Positions 15,534-17,864 of a stretch of DNA of 17,864 nucleotides are shown here, in pieces; the stretch's first letter is position 1, and every line of letters starts with the position of its first letter. The stretch is taken from contig QEUW01000122.1 in assembly GCA_003577005.1 (NCBI GenBank), forward strand, positions 1 through 17,864, in the 5' to 3' direction. The notes under the pieces were generated by a model. It was given only the letters and a program-made list of their open reading frames with translations. It was not told the DNA's origin and did not search any database. The stretch comes from Chloroflexota bacterium (GTDB taxonomy: Bacteria > Chloroflexota > Anaerolineae > Caldilineales > Caldilineaceae). The position numbers and the translations under genes were made by a program.

Positions 15534-16097
15534 ATGACAGCTTATCCTTTTACCCAGGTCCGATTGGTACTTCATCTACTGGTCATACTTGCGCTATTGC
15601 TGGGAGTGTTGCCGCCGGCGCCAGTGCGGGCAGCGATTGGACAAAGAACACAGAGCGCAGAACATAAAACAGATGCGCCCCACCCAGCCCTGGCCACTCC
15701 AGTAGTTGAGGTTGGGGCGCCGGAACGGGAGAATGGAGAGCGTAGAACGCAGAACGTAGAACAGCCGGCCCTCCCGGACAGTACTCCGCTCTCTGCTCTG
15801 CGTTGTGAACGTAGAACGCAGTTGTTTTTGCCCCTGGTCTACGGCCAGACGCCGGCGCGGCCGGGAGTGGTGGAGGTGGAGGTGACGCCGGCGGTTGGCA
15901 TGGCGCCGCTGACGGTGACGGTGGCTGCCCTGCTGGATGGCGGGGTAGCGGCGGAAGCGCCCTACGACTTTGCCTGGCGCTTTGGCGATGGCGCCCTGGC
16001 TCACGGTCCCACCGCCCGCCATGTCTACGAGCAGGCGGGGGTCTACACGGTAACGCTCACGGCCTCCAACGAACTGGGCGAACAGCGGGTAGACTAG
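15534..16097 (+). CDS. N-terminal part of a secreted PKD/RHS protein, ended by an in-frame TAG
   Basis: A 187-residue piece. It has a Sec signal peptide (about 1-33, hydrophobic core LVLHLLVILALLLGVL, cleavage after VRA), then a low-complexity linker (about 34-96) with repeated ERRTQ/NVE-type words. LFLPLVYG (97-104) follows, similar to a motif common in exported Chloroflexota proteins, and then a PKD domain (about 112-187) with FAWRFGDG (147-153) and HVYEQAGVYTVTLTASN (163-179). The TAG at 16095-16097 falls where the last PKD strand should run (RVD-stop-TVTVYDP). A single C-to-T change of CAG would create it. I chose ATG 15534 because GAGGG lies five bases upstream; the ATG at 15522 has its purine run directly against it. 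The frame continues open beyond the stop, so this and the next entry are one gene. Confidence 0.75.
   Translation: MTAYPFTQVRLVLHLLVILALLLGVLPPAPVRAAIGQRTQSAEHKTDAPHPALATPVVEVGAPERENGERRTQNVEQPALPDSTPLSALRCERRTQLFLPLVYGQTPARPGVVEVEVTPAVGMAPLTVTVAALLDGGVAAEAPYDFAWRFGDGALAHGPTARHVYEQAGVYTVTLTASNELGEQRVD
15645..15821 (+). repeat. imperfect AGAACG-type repeats in the linker of the RHS gene
   Basis: Short related words recur: AGAACACAGAGCGCAGAAC (15645-15663), GAGCGTAGAACGCAGAAC then GTAGAACAG (15738-15764), and GAACGTAGAACGCAG (15807-15821). A partly inverted copy, CTCTGCTCTGCGTTGTG, lies at 15791-15807. An inverted repeat of about 10 bp (near 15675-15685 and 15710-15720) lies between copies. 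They encode the ERRTQ/QNVE linker words and have no recognised domain. Confidence 0.45.
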
Positions 16098-17864
16098 ACG
16101 GTGACGGTCTATGACCCGGCGCACTACACCGTGAGGGTTGTGGACGAGCAGGGGGGCCGGGTGCTGGCCACCGAAGGCGACCTGTGGCTCGACTTTGCGC
16201 CTGGCGCCCTGGGCGAACCGCACTACATCTTCATCCAGCAACTGGACCTGACTACCGTCACCACGGACACGGTGGATGGGTCGCCGGAGCTGGTGGTGCC
16301 CGGCTTTGGCTTGCCTTTCCGCCACGTGGAACTGCACGCCGTCCGCGTGGCCGACAGCCAGTGGCTGACCCACACGACCTTTGCGGCGCCGGTGACCATC
16401 ACCCACGCCTATCATGGGGAGATCGTCGACCCGTTGCTGCCCCAGAGCCTGCACTTTCTCCACTGGGACGCAGCGGCGAACCGTTGGATCCCCCTGCCCA
16501 GCACGGTGGATCTCGAGTTGGGCCAGGTGTGGGCGCGGCTGGCGCATTTCAGCGACTACGGCGTGGCCGGCGAGCAGGCGGCCTGGCAGACGCCCACGCT
16601 GAATGCCGCCGAGGTGAGCCTGGCCAGGGGGCAGAGCAGCTACAGCTACGCCCTGCCGCTGCCGGCCGGGCCAGGCGGCTTTGCGCCCAAGCTCACCCTG
16701 AGCTACAGCAGCGGGCTGGTCAACGGCATGGTGGGGGCAAAGAACAGCGACGGCGGCTGGGTGGGCGTGGGCTGGACGCTCGACCTGGGGTACCTCACGG
16801 AGAAGCGACTCTCACTCAACGGTGTTTCGGGCGACCTCAAGCTGGGCAAAGATGGCTTCTATTATCTCGAGGAAGACCCCAGCCTGCGCATCCGGCGCAT
16901 CGAGGGCGGCAGCGGGGGCAAGGCGACCGCCCGCTGGGAGGTGGGCGACCGCAGCGGGACGGTCTACCACTTTGGCCGCGCCGAGGACGGCGGCGGCTCG
17001 GTGGTGCTCTTCCGCCACCCCTGGAGCCGGGAGCGGTGTGCCGTGAAGATCGTGGCTTACAAGCTCTACAAGGTGGTGGATGCCCAGGGCAACACGCTGG
17101 AGATCAGCTACAACGAGATGCCCAACAGCGACCCCTGTGGTCAGGAGCAACTGGTGCGGGAGTCGTATCCCCATCAGCTGCGCTACACCACCAATCCTGC
17201 GGCCAATGACCATCACGCCGAGTATGTGGTGGAATTCGAGCTGGAAGCCAAGGGCTATTCGGCGGCGCACGAGGATGCGCATGGCGACATCCACTACCGC
17301 CTGCGCCGCATCCACATCGGGTATGACCCGCTGGAGGGCGGGCCGCGACAGCCCATCCGCACGTTGCGCTTTGCCTATCACGAGAGCGTGCAGGAGAAAT
17401 ACACGCTGCTCACCGGGCTGACGGTCAGCAGCGGGCCGGCCGACGAGGGGCCCGCCCTGCCAGGGTTGGCGTTCGTCTATGGCTCGCGCGACATCGGTGC
17501 GATAGGCGCTGGTACGTTCCAGCGTGATTTTCTCGCAACGGTGAGCAACGGCTACGGCGGCAAAGTCCAGTTCACCTACGCCACCGAAGCGTGGGACCAC
17601 CAGCCGCTCTTCCAGATGGTGAGCAGGCGCACGATGGTGGACGAGGTGGGCGACCTCAGCGGCGAGTGGCGCTATCACTACCAGCAGCGCAACCTCAAAC
17701 TGAACTCGCGCTGCCGCTTCCGCCATCCAGATGGTCACTGTGAGGGCGGCTACTGGCACTGGGGGGGCTTCGAGCGCTTCTTTGGCTTTGGCCGGGTGGA
17801 GGCGCAGGACCCAGCCGGGAGCTGGGTGCGCCACGACTTCCACAACGGGAAGGACGAGCTGGCC
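16098..17864 (+). CDS. SpvB/RHS-like protein, continuation of the same frame, runs off the window
   Basis: These 589 codons follow the TAG in the same frame without any stop and continue past the window edge. The first part completes the PKD domain (TVTVYDPAHYTVRVVDEQGG). A beta-rich section follows (LWLDFAPGALGEPHYIFIQQL, AHFSDYGVAG), resembling ZU5-like parts of such proteins. From about 16594 the SpvB/RHS N-terminal signature begins: VSLARGQSSYSYALPLPAG, LTLSYSSGLVNG and GGWVGVGWTLDLGYL, then FYYLEEDPSLRIRRIEG and TVYHFGRAEDGGGS. Such proteins form large hollow shells that enclose a C-terminal toxin or enzyme, as in Tc toxins and RHS polymorphic toxins; the C-terminus is outside the window. 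The first in-frame ATG is at 16728, too late to preserve the fold, so a separate start is unlikely. The gene is expressed only by readthrough, or is a pseudogene, or the TAG is an error. Confidence 0.8.

Noticed and set aside
15594..16547. 317-residue minus-strand ORF across the start of the RHS gene
   Set aside because: It spans the signal peptide and PKD codons in antisense and has no ribosome site or recognisable domain.
16184..17209. 341-residue plus-strand ORF in another frame over the RHS gene
   Set aside because: Arg/Gly/Ala-rich composition without motifs. The frame starting at 16098 contains the recognisable RHS sequence.
16812..17843. 343-residue minus-strand ORF opposite the RHS gene
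   Set aside because: Antisense shadow in GC-rich coding DNA. It is rich in Ala/Val/His with no domain, whereas the plus frame carries clear SpvB/RHS signatures.
1..17864. CRISPR array, tRNA, rRNA or intact transposase
   Set aside because: No regularly spaced repeats, no cloverleaf-like or rRNA-like sequence, and no transposase motif was seen on either strand.

Overview
The window is a GC-rich bacterial chromosome fragment. The best guess is a Chloroflexota bacterium of the Anaerolineae/Caldilineae kind. That is an inference from gene style: a methyltransferase carrying a C-terminal Ig-like domain, a secreted protein with an LFLPLVYG stretch before a PKD domain, a SpvB/RHS giant, META lipoproteins and BNR propellers. 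No rRNA, tRNA or other taxonomic marker is present. Nearly all genes are on the minus strand; only the RHS gene at the right end is on the plus strand.

Layout on the minus strand, read in transcription order from each promoter. (A) 4746-6: a good sigma70-like promoter (TTGACA-16-TATACT) precedes a P2-type cation ATPase. An SLC13-type permease with two TrkA-C domains follows after 5 bp, so this is an ion/anion transport operon. (B) 9334-4878: an Fsr-like MFS transporter, then after 158 bp holding a candidate operator an enolase-superfamily (sugar-acid dehydratase-like) enzyme. A second MFS transporter overlaps it by 4 bp (ATGA), and a small RelA/SpoT-type HD hydrolase ends the run. It looks like a catabolic unit for an unknown sugar acid with an alarmone-hydrolase-like tail gene. 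(C) 10554-9433: a CmoB/DUF1698-like SAM methyltransferase fused to a beta-sandwich domain. (D) A roughly 300-base intergenic region with a 137-bp MITE-like element bounded by 16-bp inverted repeats, and a terminator-like hairpin. (E) 11870-10854: a five-Asp-box BNR propeller. (F) 15007-12207: a tightly overlapping trio made of an M23 peptidase (frameshifted), a membrane-anchored class C beta-lactamase-like serine hydrolase, and a META-domain lipoprotein (probably frameshifted near its C-terminus). This suggests a cell-envelope operon.

The right end (15534 to the window edge, plus strand) is one long reading frame for a secreted PKD + SpvB/RHS-like protein. An in-frame TAG at 16095-16097 sits in the last strand of the PKD domain. 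The frame is then open for 589 codons to the edge. ORF callers will report only the short N-terminal piece; the RHS part, the most interesting protein here, is easy to miss.

Three disrupted reading frames (META, M23, RHS) lie within about 4 kb, while the left 11 kb is clean. Either this segment is decaying or the assembly has local errors. I see no CRISPR array, tRNA, rRNA or intact transposase.
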